Positions 15,019 through 24,528 of a stretch of DNA of 64,000 bases are shown here, one piece after another. Location of the stretch: the NCBI RefSeq assembly GCF_004339525.1, contig NZ_SMGE01000001.1, positions 1,674,001-1,738,000 on the forward strand, in the 5' to 3' direction. Position numbers and translations under genes: made by a program. The notes below the pieces were generated by a model. That model ran no database searches, was not told the origin of the DNA, and was given only the letters and a program-made list of their open reading frames with translations. Numbering within the stretch: position 1 is the stretch's first letter; each line of letters begins with the position of its first letter. The DNA comes from Flavobacterium sp. 90 (lineage in GTDB: Bacteria; Bacteroidota; Bacteroidia; Flavobacteriales; Flavobacteriaceae).

Positions 15019-17043
15019 ATGAAAGTATTAGATTTTCCTTTGGCTAAAATTACAATTAGCTTTATTCTTGGCATTATTGTTTCTTACTACGCAAAGCCTT
15101 CGATAGCAACTGCCGGAATAATACTTATTTCAAGCGCCATAATACTCTTCATTCTCTATTTTTTCATTGCTAAAAACAAAAAATTAAATACCCTTTTTGG
15201 AATAAGTACTTCTATAGTTTCATTTTTTATTGGAATACTTACACTTCAATTACAAACAGATTCTTATCAGGAATCGAATTACATCCATGCTAAAACAGCA
15301 TTTGAAAAACCCCAGTTTATAACTTTCACTTTACGTGAAAAACTAAAAAGCAACGACTTCAATGATCGCTATATTGGCATTATAAACCAAATTGAAAACA
15401 AAACTCAAACAGGAAGAATCATTATAAACATTCAAAAAGACAGTACAAAAAACAATGTTATTTTAGGAAATGCAATTCGGGTAAAAACAATTTTACAAAG
15501 GAATACTTCAAGCAAAAATCCCAATCAATTTGATTATGCCAAGTATTTAGAAAATAAACAGATCTATGGACAGATTTACTGCCGAAAATCTGAAATAACG
15601 ATTAATAAAAATATCAAAAAGGACATTTGGTATTATTCCGGTCGTTTGCATTCCAGAATAATAAATAATCTTGAAAAAGCGCATTTCAGCAAAGACGAAA
15701 TGAACGTTGCGCTTGCTTTGATTTTAGGACAACAGCAAGAGATTTCGTCAGAGATAATAAAAGATTACCAATATTCCGGAACAACACATGTGCTATCCGT
15801 TTCAGGATTACACGTTGGATTTATAATGCTGTTTATAAATTTTATTTTAAAACCAATTCCTAACAATCGAAAAGGTTCCTTTATAAAATTGATTTCCATT
15901 TTAGTATCATTGGCAATTTTCGCTATAATTTCAGGTTTATCTCCGCCCGTTTTACGTTCCGTTGTTATGTTTTCTTTTCTAGCCATAGGAAATCATTTGC
16001 GCAGAAGCGGAAACATTTATCACACTTTATTAGTTTCAATTTTATTGATATTACTATTTGAACCTTATTTTCTGTTTGACGTTGGTTTTCAATTAAGTTA
16101 TTTGGCCTTGTTTTTCATTCTTTGGTTACAACCGATTTTAAAAAATATCTGGACTCCAAAACACAAAATAACAATTTATATCTGGAATGCTTTGACAGTT
16201 TCTTTTGCTGCACAAATAGGCACTCTACCCGTTTGTTTGTATTATTTTCATCAATTTCCGGGATTATTTTTCGTTACTAATATTATCATTCTACCAGTAT
16301 TATCTTTTATAATGATAGCCGGAATCATAGTGATGATCATTGCCGTTTTTTATAGTCCACCGGTCATTTTTGCGGTTATTTTCGAAAAGAGTATATATCT
16401 CTTAAATCTAATGATTCACTTTGTTGCAACATTTGAATCATTTGTAATTCGGGATATAAGTTTCAATTTTTATTACCTGATAACTATTTACTTATTGATA
16501 ATTATAGGCACAATTTGGATGGGTAAGCCAAATTTCAACAAAGCGATTTCACTTTTACTTAGCATAATTATAGTTCAGATTTCTTTTATCTATACTAAAA
16601 AAGAAACCGAAAGTCAGCAGGAATTAATCGTTTATCATACAAAGAAAAACACACTACTATCTGAAAGAATTGGAAAAAACATAAGCTTTATCACAAGCGA
16701 TACGCTAACCAAAAACAACGTTTCAATATCTTATTTAGTTGGGAATTTCGGTGTTTTAAAAAGCACCACTAAAATTAAGAATACATTATTCTTTAGCGGA
16801 AAAAAAATTTTGGTTTTAGACAGCACAGGAATTTATGAAAACAAAATTCAGCCTGATATAGTACTTCTTACTCAATCTCCAAAAGTAAACTTAGATCGGC
16901 TTTTGAAGAATTTACATCCGAAAATAATAATTGCAGACGCTTCAAATTCAAATTCTATAGTTAAGAATTGGAAACTAACTTGTATCAAAAAAAATATCCC
17001 TTTTCACGCAACGAGTGAAAAGGGATTCTACAAACTAAAATAA
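15019..17043 (+). CDS. comEC: ComEC/Rec2-family DNA uptake channel protein
   Basis: Polytopic inner-membrane protein of 674 aa. The N-terminal helices and DUF4131-like soluble domain (about 25-200) are followed by the Competence domain with the hallmark HVLSVSGLHVGF (about 255-266) and further helices to about residue 510. The family transports single-stranded DNA into the cytoplasm during transformation. The C-terminal 150 residues are soluble but lack the HxHxDH motif of the metallo-beta-lactamase domain found in many ComEC proteins, a short form that I believe is common in Bacteroidota. Its last codons contain the hairpin that serves as terminator for the convergent gene. Confidence 0.93.
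   Translation: MKVLDFPLAKITISFILGIIVSYYAKPSIATAGIILISSAIILFILYFFIAKNKKLNTLFGISTSIVSFFIGILTLQLQTDSYQESNYIHAKTAFEKPQFITFTLREKLKSNDFNDRYIGIINQIENKTQTGRIIINIQKDSTKNNVILGNAIRVKTILQRNTSSKNPNQFDYAKYLENKQIYGQIYCRKSEITINKNIKKDIWYYSGRLHSRIINNLEKAHFSKDEMNVALALILGQQQEISSEIIKDYQYSGTTHVLSVSGLHVGFIMLFINFILKPIPNNRKGSFIKLISILVSLAIFAIISGLSPPVLRSVVMFSFLAIGNHLRRSGNIYHTLLVSILLILLFEPYFLFDVGFQLSYLALFFILWLQPILKNIWTPKHKITIYIWNALTVSFAAQIGTLPVCLYYFHQFPGLFFVTNIIILPVLSFIMIAGIIVMIIAVFYSPPVIFAVIFEKSIYLLNLMIHFVATFESFVIRDISFNFYYLITIYLLIIIGTIWMGKPNFNKAISLLLSIIIVQISFIYTKKETESQQELIVYHTKKNTLLSERIGKNISFITSDTLTKNNVSISYLVGNFGVLKSTTKIKNTLFFSGKKILVLDSTGIYENKIQPDIVLLTQSPKVNLDRLLKNLHPKIIIADASNSNSIVKNWKLTCIKKNIPFHATSEKGFYKLK
16996..17026 (-). 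terminator. Terminator of thioredoxin-like gene 1, located inside the comEC 3' end
   Basis: ATCCCTTTTCAC (16996-17007) and GTGAAAAGGGAT (17015-17026) form a perfect 12-bp stem. On the minus strand a T-rich run (complement of AAAAAAAAT before 16996) follows. It lies within the final codons of comEC, so coding and termination are overlaid. Confidence 0.75.
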
Positions 17044-17058
17044 TATAAAGCGATTTTA

Positions 17059-17505
17059 TTAAGGTCGCAAAATCGATTTAGCTTCTTTTATCCATTGCTG
17101 TACTCCACCAGGTTTATACCCAAGCAGTCCCAGTTTATCAATAGTTGGTTTATTTTTCCTGATTGTGATCGTTACGAGACAAACTTGAGGCAATTCTTCG
17201 ACACCCAAAGCATTTTTCATTTTAATATTTTGCTCTTTATCCTGGTCCGTTAATGATGAGTCAGACAAATCAAGTCTTAATAAAATAACATTATCGCGTG
17301 ACCATTCTGCAAAATCAGGACTTGCAAAAATCTCATTCTGCATTTTCTGTCCGGCGCTAGCCGCAGTAAAAAATATTAACAATGGTTTCCTTTCCGCATC
17401 ACTCTTTACAAATGCATCGCTTAAATCAGTATTCCAAACTAAATTTTGCGAATGCAAAAAAAATGAACCTAAAAAAAATAGTAGGGTAAGTAGTTTTCGG
17501 GTCAT
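17059..17505 (-). CDS. Secreted thioredoxin-like protein without the CxxC motif, paralogue 1
   Basis: Thioredoxin-fold protein of 148 aa with a signal peptide (LLTLLFFLGSFFLHSQ). It aligns along its whole length with the genes at 17778 and 18456 (landmarks: PLLIFFTA, LQNEIF-like segment, WSRDNVILLRLDLSD, GYKPGG). Where the third paralogue has DWCGWC, this one has AASAGQ, so it cannot perform thiol-disulfide exchange by the usual mechanism. The frame extends to 17568, but Met at 17505 begins the signal peptide and aligns with its paralogue. It is probably periplasmic; its role is unknown, perhaps binding or chaperoning. Confidence 0.85.
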   Translation of the reverse strand: MTRKLLTLLFFLGSFFLHSQNLVWNTDLSDAFVKSDAERKPLLIFFTAASAGQKMQNEIFASPDFAEWSRDNVILLRLDLSDSSLTDQDKEQNIKMKNALGVEELPQVCLVTITIRKNKPTIDKLGLLGYKPGGVQQWIKEAKSILRP

Positions 17506-17698
17506 AATCTTGCAGGTTTTATTGGGGGTTATAAAAACCAAATTAACACAAAAATGAGCAGTTAACAAACACTTCCATCATAAATACTTCTAAAAAGTTA
17601 CATTATAATGAATTTTACTATTTAAACCTTAAATTTTAAACAAAATGAAAATTTAAGCCCTAAAAAAAACTAAAACTACTGATATCGCATTTCAATCC

Positions 17699-17755
17699 AA
17701 AAAAAACATCCCTTTTCATACCGTAGCTGAAAAGGGATTCTACAAATTAAACTAA
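17699..17755 (+). pseudogene. Duplicated 3' end of comEC (fragment)
   Basis: Reading from 17699 gives KKNIPFHTVAEKGFYKLN and a TAA at 17753-17755. This is almost identical to the true comEC ending, KKNIPFHATSEKGFYKLK. No open comEC frame exists upstream of it. It lies beside thioredoxin-like gene 2 just as the intact comEC end lies beside gene 1, which shows that a segment carrying both was duplicated in tandem. It survives probably because its hairpin (17708-17738) terminates gene 2. Confidence 0.85.
17708..17738 (-). terminator. Terminator of thioredoxin-like gene 2
   Basis: ATCCCTTTTCA (17708-17718) and TGAAAAGGGAT (17728-17738) form a perfect 11-bp stem. On the minus strand a T-run (complement of the A-run at 17699-17706) follows one base later. 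It is homologous to the hairpin at 16996-17026. Confidence 0.8.
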
Positions 17756-17777
17756 GAAACTTAATTTAAATTCTATT

Positions 17778-18230
17778 TTATTCGCTTGGATGCAGAATTG
17801 CATTTGATTCCGCAATCCAGGCTTTAGCTCCACCTGGTTTATACGCAAGTTTCCCCAAGGCGCTAAAAGTTGTTTTGTTTTTTCGAATAGAAGCGCTTGC
17901 AAAACAAACTTCGGGTAAATCTTCGACACCAAAAGCGCTTTTCAGTTTAAGATTTTGTTCCCTGTCTCCATCCGCAGTGGTAGAATCAGATAAATCCAGT
18001 TTTACCAAAATCACATTGTCGCGTGACCAAACTGCAAAATCAGGAGTTTTAAAGATTTCGTTTTGAAGATTTTCCGGTACACCTGAGGCAGTGAATAAAA
18101 TTAACATTGGCTTTCTTTGTTCATTACTTATTGCAATAGCATCTGTCATGTTTGTTCTCCAAACTAAATTTTGCGAATGCATGAAAAATGAACCTAAAAA
18201 AAATAGTAGGATAAGTAATTTTTTGGTCAT
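17778..18230 (-). CDS. Secreted thioredoxin-like protein without the CxxC motif, paralogue 2
   Basis: Thioredoxin-fold protein of 150 aa, the closest relative of the gene at 17059; both signal peptides share the LLFFLGSFF core. Landmarks are MLILFTASG, LQNEIFKTPDFAVWSRDN and LAYKPGGAKAW. The position of the CxxC motif is occupied by ASGVPEN, so the redox cysteines are absent here too. The start at 18230 gives a clean signal peptide (MTKKLLILLFFLGSFF). It probably arose with gene 1 by tandem duplication. An exported, non-redox function is inferred; what it binds is unknown. Confidence 0.85.
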   Translation of the reverse strand: MTKKLLILLFFLGSFFMHSQNLVWRTNMTDAIAISNEQRKPMLILFTASGVPENLQNEIFKTPDFAVWSRDNVILVKLDLSDSTTADGDREQNLKLKSAFGVEDLPEVCFASASIRKNKTTFSALGKLAYKPGGAKAWIAESNAILHPSE

Positions 18231-18396
18231 AGTATAATTGGTTTTGGTTAGTATAGCATGACGAAATTAACATAATATTTTAATTTTCCAATTTTTATTA
18301 ATACAAAAAATACATTATATGTTTTTTTAATTATAATAAAATAACAAAGCCGTAAAACCAACCAAAATAATGAATACTTTTTCTTACTAAACAAAA

Positions 18397-18427
18397 AAAA
18401 CTCCTTACAAATCTGTAAGGAGTTTTT
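18397..18427 (-). terminator. Terminator of the third thioredoxin gene
   Basis: AAAACTCCTTACA (18397-18409), loop AATC and TGTAAGGAGTTTT (18414-18426) form a perfect 13-bp stem. Both sides end in A- or T-runs, so it could work on either strand; the gene it serves is on the minus strand. Confidence 0.9.
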
Positions 18428-18455
18428 ATTATATTAAAATAGAATTTACTTTAAT

Positions 18456-18923
18456 TTAAGATTTTTTTGGATGCACAATTTCTTCTGCAACTGTCAACCA
18501 GGCAGATGGACCTCCTGCAACATAACCGGTTTTTCCTAAACCTTTAAAATTGACTTTTCCATCCTTTGATTCCGCACTTGTAAAATACACCGTTGGAAAA
18601 CCCTGAATCCCAAAAGCTTGTTGCAATTCATTATTTTGATTTTTAAGCTCAGGCGTTTGAGGTACAGCTCTAGGATAATCTAGTTCAACTAAAACAACAT
18701 TGTCTGCAGCCCATTTTTTAAACTCTGGAGTTTTCAAAACTTCGTTCTGCAAACGAATACACCATCCACACCAGTCACTTCCTGTAAAAAACAGAAGCAT
18801 TGGTTTTTGCGCTTTATTACTTACCGTAATTGCTTCTTTTACATCTGTATACCATTTTAGTTCTTGCGCTTGCGTTGCAAATGCACCAACAAAAAACAAT
18901 GTTACTAGTATTATTTTTTTCAT
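18456..18923 (-). CDS. Periplasmic thioredoxin-family protein with CGWC
   Basis: Thiol-disulfide oxidoreductase or reductase of 155 aa with a signal peptide (IILVTLFFVGAFATQAQ). The active site is SDWCGWCIRLQNEV, followed by FGIQGFPTVYFT with the conserved cis-proline and GKTGYVAGGPSAW near the end. This is the thioredoxin-7 (DUF255-like) subtype that keeps exported proteins reduced. Met at 18923 is chosen because it starts the signal peptide; ten more codons are open upstream. It is the apparent ancestor type of the two cysteine-less paralogues downstream on the same strand. Confidence 0.93.
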   Translation of the reverse strand: MKKIILVTLFFVGAFATQAQELKWYTDVKEAITVSNKAQKPMLLFFTGSDWCGWCIRLQNEVLKTPEFKKWAADNVVLVELDYPRAVPQTPELKNQNNELQQAFGIQGFPTVYFTSAESKDGKVNFKGLGKTGYVAGGPSAWLTVAEEIVHPKKS

Positions 18924-18975
18924 ATCCTTATTATTTTCTACAAATTTAAGCAAAAAAAGAATTGCTAAATGTCGT

Positions 18976-20460
18976 CTACTTTACTTCTTGCATTAATTTT
19001 CTAATAATTGGCGAAATCGCAATTAAAACAACTCCTGCTACAAGCGAATAAATTGCCAATTGATAATATCCTTCTGTATAAGACTGAAGCTTAGAAAGCA
19101 AAGTATCTCCAGTATTTGATCTTGATATTTCAGCACCTAATTTTCCCGCAAATAATTGCCCGAAAGCACTTGCCAGAAACCATAATCCCATCATCATTCC
19201 GAATAATCTTTTTGGAGACAGTTTCGTGATGATTGACATTCCGATTGGACCTAAACAAAGTTCTCCGATTGTTGTTACCAAATAAGCAAAAGTAAACACG
19301 TTTAATGATGCAATACCTTCTGAATTTGCAAAAAACTTGGTTAGATAAAAAATATAGAATGAAGCTCCCAAAAACAAGAATCCAATTCCGAATTTAATTA
19401 AAGTATTAGGTTCAATTCTTCTTTTTCCAAGCCAAATCCACAATAAACCTATTAGCGGACTTAAAGCCACTACAAAAAATGTATTCGAACTATTGTTTAC
19501 CACATTAGGATCAATTGTAAAACCCAACAATTTATTGCTTAGATTATCTTTTGCAAAAAGCGATAGCGAACCACCACTTTGCTCATAAATTGCATTAAAC
19601 AACAAATAAAAGAATACAAACAAAAAGGCTGCAAAAAGCTTTTTCTGCATTTTTATATCGCCCAATTTTATCAATTCATAAGTAAAATACAAAACTGCAA
19701 CTATTCCAATAGTATACATGAAATAATCTGTATAATCTGTATTTTTTACCATTATAAAAATAAACGGCAAGCTTAAAATCGATATAGCATAAACTGCAAT
19801 TTCACGAATTCTTCTTTTACCTGGCTCTAAATTTAATAATGGAGAATCTCCAATTGGACCCAAATATTTTTTAGTAAACAAAAAGGTAACTAAACCCAAA
19901 AACATTACTACAGCAGCTGATAAAAAGCACAATTGCCAAGAATAGTATTTTCCTAAATAAATACACAAAGCACCTCCAAGAAGTCCTCCAACATTTATTC
20001 CGGCATAAAACATTCCGTAACCGGCATCTCTTCTACCATCATCTTCATGATATAATTCTCCAACCATTGAAGAAACGTTTGGCTTAAAAAAACCTGTTCC
20101 AATAATAGAGAAAGCTATACCGTAGTAAAACATCGTCTGAGGCGAAAAAGCAATCAAAAGATTTCCAAGAATCATAACGATTCCTCCAAAAAACAATGAT
20201 TTTTTAAACCCTAATACTTTATCAGCAAAAATACCTCCGATAAAAGTAAAAGCATAAACAAAAGCCTGAATAGCTCCGTATTGTAAATTGGCATGTTCAT
20301 CTTTTAATAAAAGCTGATCTACCATAAAAAAAGTAAGTACGCCACGCATTCCGTAGAAGCAAAAACGTTCCCACATTTCAACAAAAAACAAATACCACAA
20401 TTGTTTTGGGTAAGTGCCTTTAAAATTTTGAATTTCTTCTAATGTGATTTTGTTTTCCAT
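18976..20460 (-). CDS. POT/PTR2-family peptide:proton symporter, first of two
   Basis: Inner-membrane importer of di- and tripeptides, 494 aa, with about 14 hydrophobic segments. The POT signature ExxERF is present as EMWERFCFYGMRG near residues 28-40, with the proline/glycine-rich segment GTGFFKPNVSSMVGELY and GMFYAGINVGGLLG. It is 1 nt downstream of a second POT gene on the same strand and both follow an exported dipeptidyl peptidase. The three look like an operon for using peptides as carbon and nitrogen source: the peptidase releases dipeptides in the periplasm and the transporters import them. Confidence 0.95.
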   Translation of the reverse strand: MENKITLEEIQNFKGTYPKQLWYLFFVEMWERFCFYGMRGVLTFFMVDQLLLKDEHANLQYGAIQAFVYAFTFIGGIFADKVLGFKKSLFFGGIVMILGNLLIAFSPQTMFYYGIAFSIIGTGFFKPNVSSMVGELYHEDDGRRDAGYGMFYAGINVGGLLGGALCIYLGKYYSWQLCFLSAAVVMFLGLVTFLFTKKYLGPIGDSPLLNLEPGKRRIREIAVYAISILSLPFIFIMVKNTDYTDYFMYTIGIVAVLYFTYELIKLGDIKMQKKLFAAFLFVFFYLLFNAIYEQSGGSLSLFAKDNLSNKLLGFTIDPNVVNNSSNTFFVVALSPLIGLLWIWLGKRRIEPNTLIKFGIGFLFLGASFYIFYLTKFFANSEGIASLNVFTFAYLVTTIGELCLGPIGMSIITKLSPKRLFGMMMGLWFLASAFGQLFAGKLGAEISRSNTGDTLLSKLQSYTEGYYQLAIYSLVAGVVLIAISPIIRKLMQEVK

Positions 20461-20461
20461 A

Positions 20462-22147
20462 TTATCGTACTCCGTGCATCATTTTTTTCAAGAATGGAGT
20501 CAAAGCAAATAATATAATTGCTGCAAGACCCGTAAGAACAACAAAAACCATAAAGAATTCGTATAAGTTATGGATTTCGAATCCTGCAAAAAAGTGATTA
20601 TGAGCACTAATCTGGTGTTGATCCAATAAAGCTAATTGCTCAGCCGTTGGTGTAATTTTATTGTCTAAAACACCCTGAAGATCGATTCCTAATTCTTTTG
20701 CTTTTGCAAATTTATCACCAGTTGCAGGTAAGATAGAACCTAAAGTCCCTCCTAAAGCATAACCTGATGCATTAGATAAAAAGAATACTCCGTAAAGTAA
20801 TGAAGCAAAACGTTTAGGAGATAATTTACCTACCAACGATAATCCAATTGGAGACAAGCATAACTCAGCACAAGTATTTAAGAAATATAATAAGATAAGC
20901 CATTTTACTAATAACAATCCAGAAGTTCCGATATAAGAAACCTGAGTTGCAATCATAAAGAAACTGATCGAAATAACTACTAAACCAACCGCTAATTTTA
21001 CCGGTGAAATTGGTTCTTTACCTTTAGCTCTTAATGTATCCCAAAGAATACTAAAAGGCACTGCTAACACAACTACAAATAGTCCGTTAAAGATCTGAAC
21101 CATAGATGGTGGCATTAAAAATCCAAAGAAGTTTCTATCTGTTTGGTTATCTGCAATAAAAGTCAATGATGAACCTGCCTGTTCAAATGCAGCCCAGAAG
21201 AAAATAATAAAGAACGAGACGATATAAATTACAATAATTCTGTCTCTTTCGATTTTAGTCAAAGAAGTATCCGAAATAATTAATCCTGCCAATGAAATAC
21301 CACTAGAATAGATCAAAGTATAAATTAAATTCTGACCTACAACATAATGAAAAAAGAATCCTAAAGCGATAAATGCAACTCCCGCAAGCACTAAAGCTTT
21401 GCTAGAAAAATTAGCTTTTTGTGCTTCACCTTCTTCAAAATCTGAAGCTTCATTTTTAGAAGGCAAACCTCCTAATGGTCTTCCTTCAGGAGAAACCACA
21501 TATTTATTTTTCAAGAAATAGAAAAGAATAGTCCCCAAAAGCATTGCTACAGAAGCTGCCATGAATCCCCATCTAAAAGCGTGAATATCTCTAATTCCGC
21601 CTGCATCTTTAACATCTCCTAACAAAGGACAAATAGATTGCCCTAAGAAAGCTCCGATGTTAATTCCCATATAGAAAATAGTAAAAGCACTATCCAATTT
21701 TGTTTTTTCTTGTTTTGGATACAAACTTCCAACCATACTTGAAATATTCGGCTTGAAGAATCCGTTACCAAAAACAATAACTCCTAATGCAGAATACATG
21801 ATGATTTTAGCCAATGGTAAATTTCCGTCGAAAATAGTTCCGCTGGTAAACAACAACATTTGACCAATCGCCATTAATAATCCACCTAAAAGAATACAAT
21901 TTCTGTTACCTAAAAAACGATCGGCTACAAAACCACCTAACATTGGTGTTAAATAACAAAGTCCAAGAAAACCTCCATAAATAAGAGAAGCTTCTTCTTC
22001 TTTCATCAATAATGAGTTCACAAGAAATAATGTCAATAAAGCTCGCATTCCATAGAAATTGAATCGCTCCCACATCTCCGTTCCAAATAATACCCAAAGT
22101 CCTTTTGGATGCGCAGTTTTTACTTGAGTTTCTCCCATATTATTCAT
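20462..22147 (-). CDS. POT/PTR2-family peptide:proton symporter, second of two
   Basis: Peptide importer of 561 aa. The signature EMWERFNFYGMRALL and the segments GNGFFKPNISSMVGSLYP and FYMGINIGAFLGQS define the POT family. It is longer than its neighbour because of a charged cytoplasmic loop (around NEASDFEEGEAQKAN) and a periplasmic loop near residue 490. Its stop is 1 nt from the next POT gene and its start 28 nt from the DPP-IV-like peptidase gene. The paralogues are clearly diverged, so they may differ in substrate range. Confidence 0.95.
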   Translation of the reverse strand: MNNMGETQVKTAHPKGLWVLFGTEMWERFNFYGMRALLTLFLVNSLLMKEEEASLIYGGFLGLCYLTPMLGGFVADRFLGNRNCILLGGLLMAIGQMLLFTSGTIFDGNLPLAKIIMYSALGVIVFGNGFFKPNISSMVGSLYPKQEKTKLDSAFTIFYMGINIGAFLGQSICPLLGDVKDAGGIRDIHAFRWGFMAASVAMLLGTILFYFLKNKYVVSPEGRPLGGLPSKNEASDFEEGEAQKANFSSKALVLAGVAFIALGFFFHYVVGQNLIYTLIYSSGISLAGLIISDTSLTKIERDRIIVIYIVSFFIIFFWAAFEQAGSSLTFIADNQTDRNFFGFLMPPSMVQIFNGLFVVVLAVPFSILWDTLRAKGKEPISPVKLAVGLVVISISFFMIATQVSYIGTSGLLLVKWLILLYFLNTCAELCLSPIGLSLVGKLSPKRFASLLYGVFFLSNASGYALGGTLGSILPATGDKFAKAKELGIDLQGVLDNKITPTAEQLALLDQHQISAHNHFFAGFEIHNLYEFFMVFVVLTGLAAIILFALTPFLKKMMHGVR

Positions 22148-22175
22148 TATTTATTTAAGGTTAATTATGTTTAAA

Positions 22176-24347
22176 TTATAAATTTTCTTTGATAAAGTTA
22201 GTCATTTTATTATAAAGGTTAATTCTCGTTCTCATACCAAGAATATGATGATCTTTATCCGGATATATCTGAGAATCAAATTGTTTATTTGCCTGAATCA
22301 AAGCTTCCATCATTTGCATTGAGTTTTGCAAATGAACGTTGTCATCACCTGAACCGTGAATCAATAAAAATTTACCTTTTAATTTATCAACGTGATTTAT
22401 TGGAGAGTTTTGGTCATATCCACTAGCATTTTCTTGTGGAGTCTGCATGTATCTTTCTGTGTAAACAGAGTCATAAAAACGCCAGTTTGTTACCGGAGCA
22501 ACAGCGATAGCCATTTTGAAAACATCATTTCCCTGAAAAATACAGTTCGAAGCCATGAAACCACCATAACTCCATCCGAATATTCCAATTCTTGAAGCAT
22601 CAACATATGGATAAGCTCCAATTACTTTTGCAGCATCAATTTGATCTTCTACTTCGTATTTACCTAATTCTTTTTGAGTTACTTTTTTGAAATCAGCACC
22701 TTTAAAACCGGTCCCTCTACCATCAACGCAAGCTACAATATAACCTTGTTGTGTTAGGGAAATAAACCAGTAATCGTCAGTACTATTCCAATCGTTATTT
22801 ACTTGTTGAGATCCCGGACCAGAATATTGGTACATGAAAACAGGATATTTTTTTGAAGGATCAAAATCTTTTGGCTTCAAAATCCAGGCATTAAGTTCGT
22901 TTCCTTTTGCTGTTTTTAAAACAAAGAATTCTTTAGTTGGTAAGTTATATGCTTTCAATTTATCAGAAAGAGCCTGATTGTTTTCAATAACCTGAACCTC
23001 TTTTCCAGTTTTTGCTTCATTCAAAGTATAAGTCGTAGGTTGAGAAGCACTTGAGAATGTATTAATAAAGAATAGGAAATTTGGACTAAAAGTAGCCGCA
23101 CTTGTTCCAACTTTAGAAGTTAAACGTACTTTACTTTTTCCGTCTAAACCAATTCTGTAAATATCTCTGTTGATAGAACCATTTTCTGTAGATTGATAGA
23201 AAATAGTTTTTGTTTTTTCGTCAAAACCGTAGTAATTCACTACTTCCCAGTTACCTTTAGTAACCTGATTTTTAAGTTTTCCGGTTTTATCATAAACATA
23301 AATATGATTAAATCCGTCTTTTTCGCTAGTCCAGATAAAACTATTATCTTTTAAGAAAGTCAAGTTATCTGTAACATCAACATATGCTTTGTCTTTTTCA
23401 TTCAAAACCACTTTTGCAGCGGCTGTAGTTCCATCAACAAAAAGTAAATCAAGATTATCCTGGTGACGGTTTAAAACCTGAGCCGATAATATGTTATTAT
23501 CATTTGTCCATTTTAATCTTGCAATATAAAAGTCGTTATAATTTCCTAAATCAACTTTTTTAGTAGCATTTGCAACAGCATCATATATATGTAATGAAAC
23601 TACTGAATTTTTCTCTCCTGCTTTAGGATATTTAAACGTTTCGATTGTTGGATATAAATCTTTATGAAACATTGACATTGAAAATTCCGGAACGGCACTT
23701 TCGTCAAAACGAATATAAGCTAATTTTTTACTGTCTTTACTCCAGTCAAAAGCTCGGACAAAAGCAAACTCTTCTTCATAAACCCAGTCCGTAATACCAT
23801 TGATAATTGCGTTTTTCTTTCCATCAGTAGTAACAGCAGTCGATTTTTTTGAAGCTACATCATATACATAAAGGTTATTTTCTTTAGCATAAGCGATTTT
23901 AGTTCCATCAGGTGAGAAAGTTGGTTCCTGAATCTGAAAATCGAAAAGTTTTGTTAATGATTTAGAAGTAATATCATATAAATAATAATCTGCAGTAAAA
24001 GAGTGACGAAAGATTTTATTAGTATTACAAGCAATTAAAATCTTTTTTTCAGAGGCATCAAAACTATAACTGTTAATTCCGCTTGCTAATTCCTTATGAT
24101 TTTTTGTATCGATTAAATTAGATACTTTTTTTAAAGTTGCAAAATCATATAAATCTATTTGCATACTCCTACTAGCTCTATCCACATTCAATACAGTATA
24201 TTGGTCTGTATTTTTCAAAGATTTCAATTCATCCATTCCTTTAGCAAGAAATGCTCCACCATAAATATTCTCAACTGTAATTTTTTGTTGCCCAAAAACA
24301 GTAGCAACTAATAACAAAAGTATAACCGTAATTTTACTTGTATTCAT
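22176..24347 (-). CDS. Exported dipeptidyl peptidase IV-like S9 peptidase
   Basis: Serine exopeptidase of the S9B/DPP-IV family, 723 aa. A signal peptide (VILLLLVATVFGQQ) is followed by the eight-bladed beta-propeller domain (about 40-470). The alpha/beta-hydrolase domain carries the nucleophile Ser593 in GWSYGG, the Asp of GSGDDNVH and the His of DKDHHI. The substrate-anchoring double Glu appears as WVYEEEF. It removes N-terminal Xaa-Pro or Xaa-Ala dipeptides, which the two downstream POT transporters can import. Met at 24347 is preferred over the upstream open codons because it starts the signal peptide. Confidence 0.95.
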   Translation of the reverse strand: MNTSKITVILLLLVATVFGQQKITVENIYGGAFLAKGMDELKSLKNTDQYTVLNVDRASRSMQIDLYDFATLKKVSNLIDTKNHKELASGINSYSFDASEKKILIACNTNKIFRHSFTADYYLYDITSKSLTKLFDFQIQEPTFSPDGTKIAYAKENNLYVYDVASKKSTAVTTDGKKNAIINGITDWVYEEEFAFVRAFDWSKDSKKLAYIRFDESAVPEFSMSMFHKDLYPTIETFKYPKAGEKNSVVSLHIYDAVANATKKVDLGNYNDFYIARLKWTNDNNILSAQVLNRHQDNLDLLFVDGTTAAAKVVLNEKDKAYVDVTDNLTFLKDNSFIWTSEKDGFNHIYVYDKTGKLKNQVTKGNWEVVNYYGFDEKTKTIFYQSTENGSINRDIYRIGLDGKSKVRLTSKVGTSAATFSPNFLFFINTFSSASQPTTYTLNEAKTGKEVQVIENNQALSDKLKAYNLPTKEFFVLKTAKGNELNAWILKPKDFDPSKKYPVFMYQYSGPGSQQVNNDWNSTDDYWFISLTQQGYIVACVDGRGTGFKGADFKKVTQKELGKYEVEDQIDAAKVIGAYPYVDASRIGIFGWSYGGFMASNCIFQGNDVFKMAIAVAPVTNWRFYDSVYTERYMQTPQENASGYDQNSPINHVDKLKGKFLLIHGSGDDNVHLQNSMQMMEALIQANKQFDSQIYPDKDHHILGMRTRINLYNKMTNFIKENL

Positions 24348-24491
24348 TTGAATTATTTTAAATATAAAAAAGAGCCCAATTTTAGTAAAAAAAATAAACA
24401 TAATACACATTTTAAGTGTTAAATGTTAAAAAAAATAACGATTGCGTACTTTCTAAATTTAAATAGATTTTAAACAAATCTCTTAAATTGG

Positions 24492-24499
24492 TATCTTTG
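24492..24499 (+). promoter_or_regulatory. -7 element of the HMG-CoA reductase gene
   Basis: TATCTTTG matches TAnnTTTG and lies 29 nt before the ATG at 24529. The -33 region is AT-rich without a clear TTTG. Confidence 0.55.
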
Positions 24500-24528
24500 T
24501 CGCAACAATATTATTTAATACACTGAGA

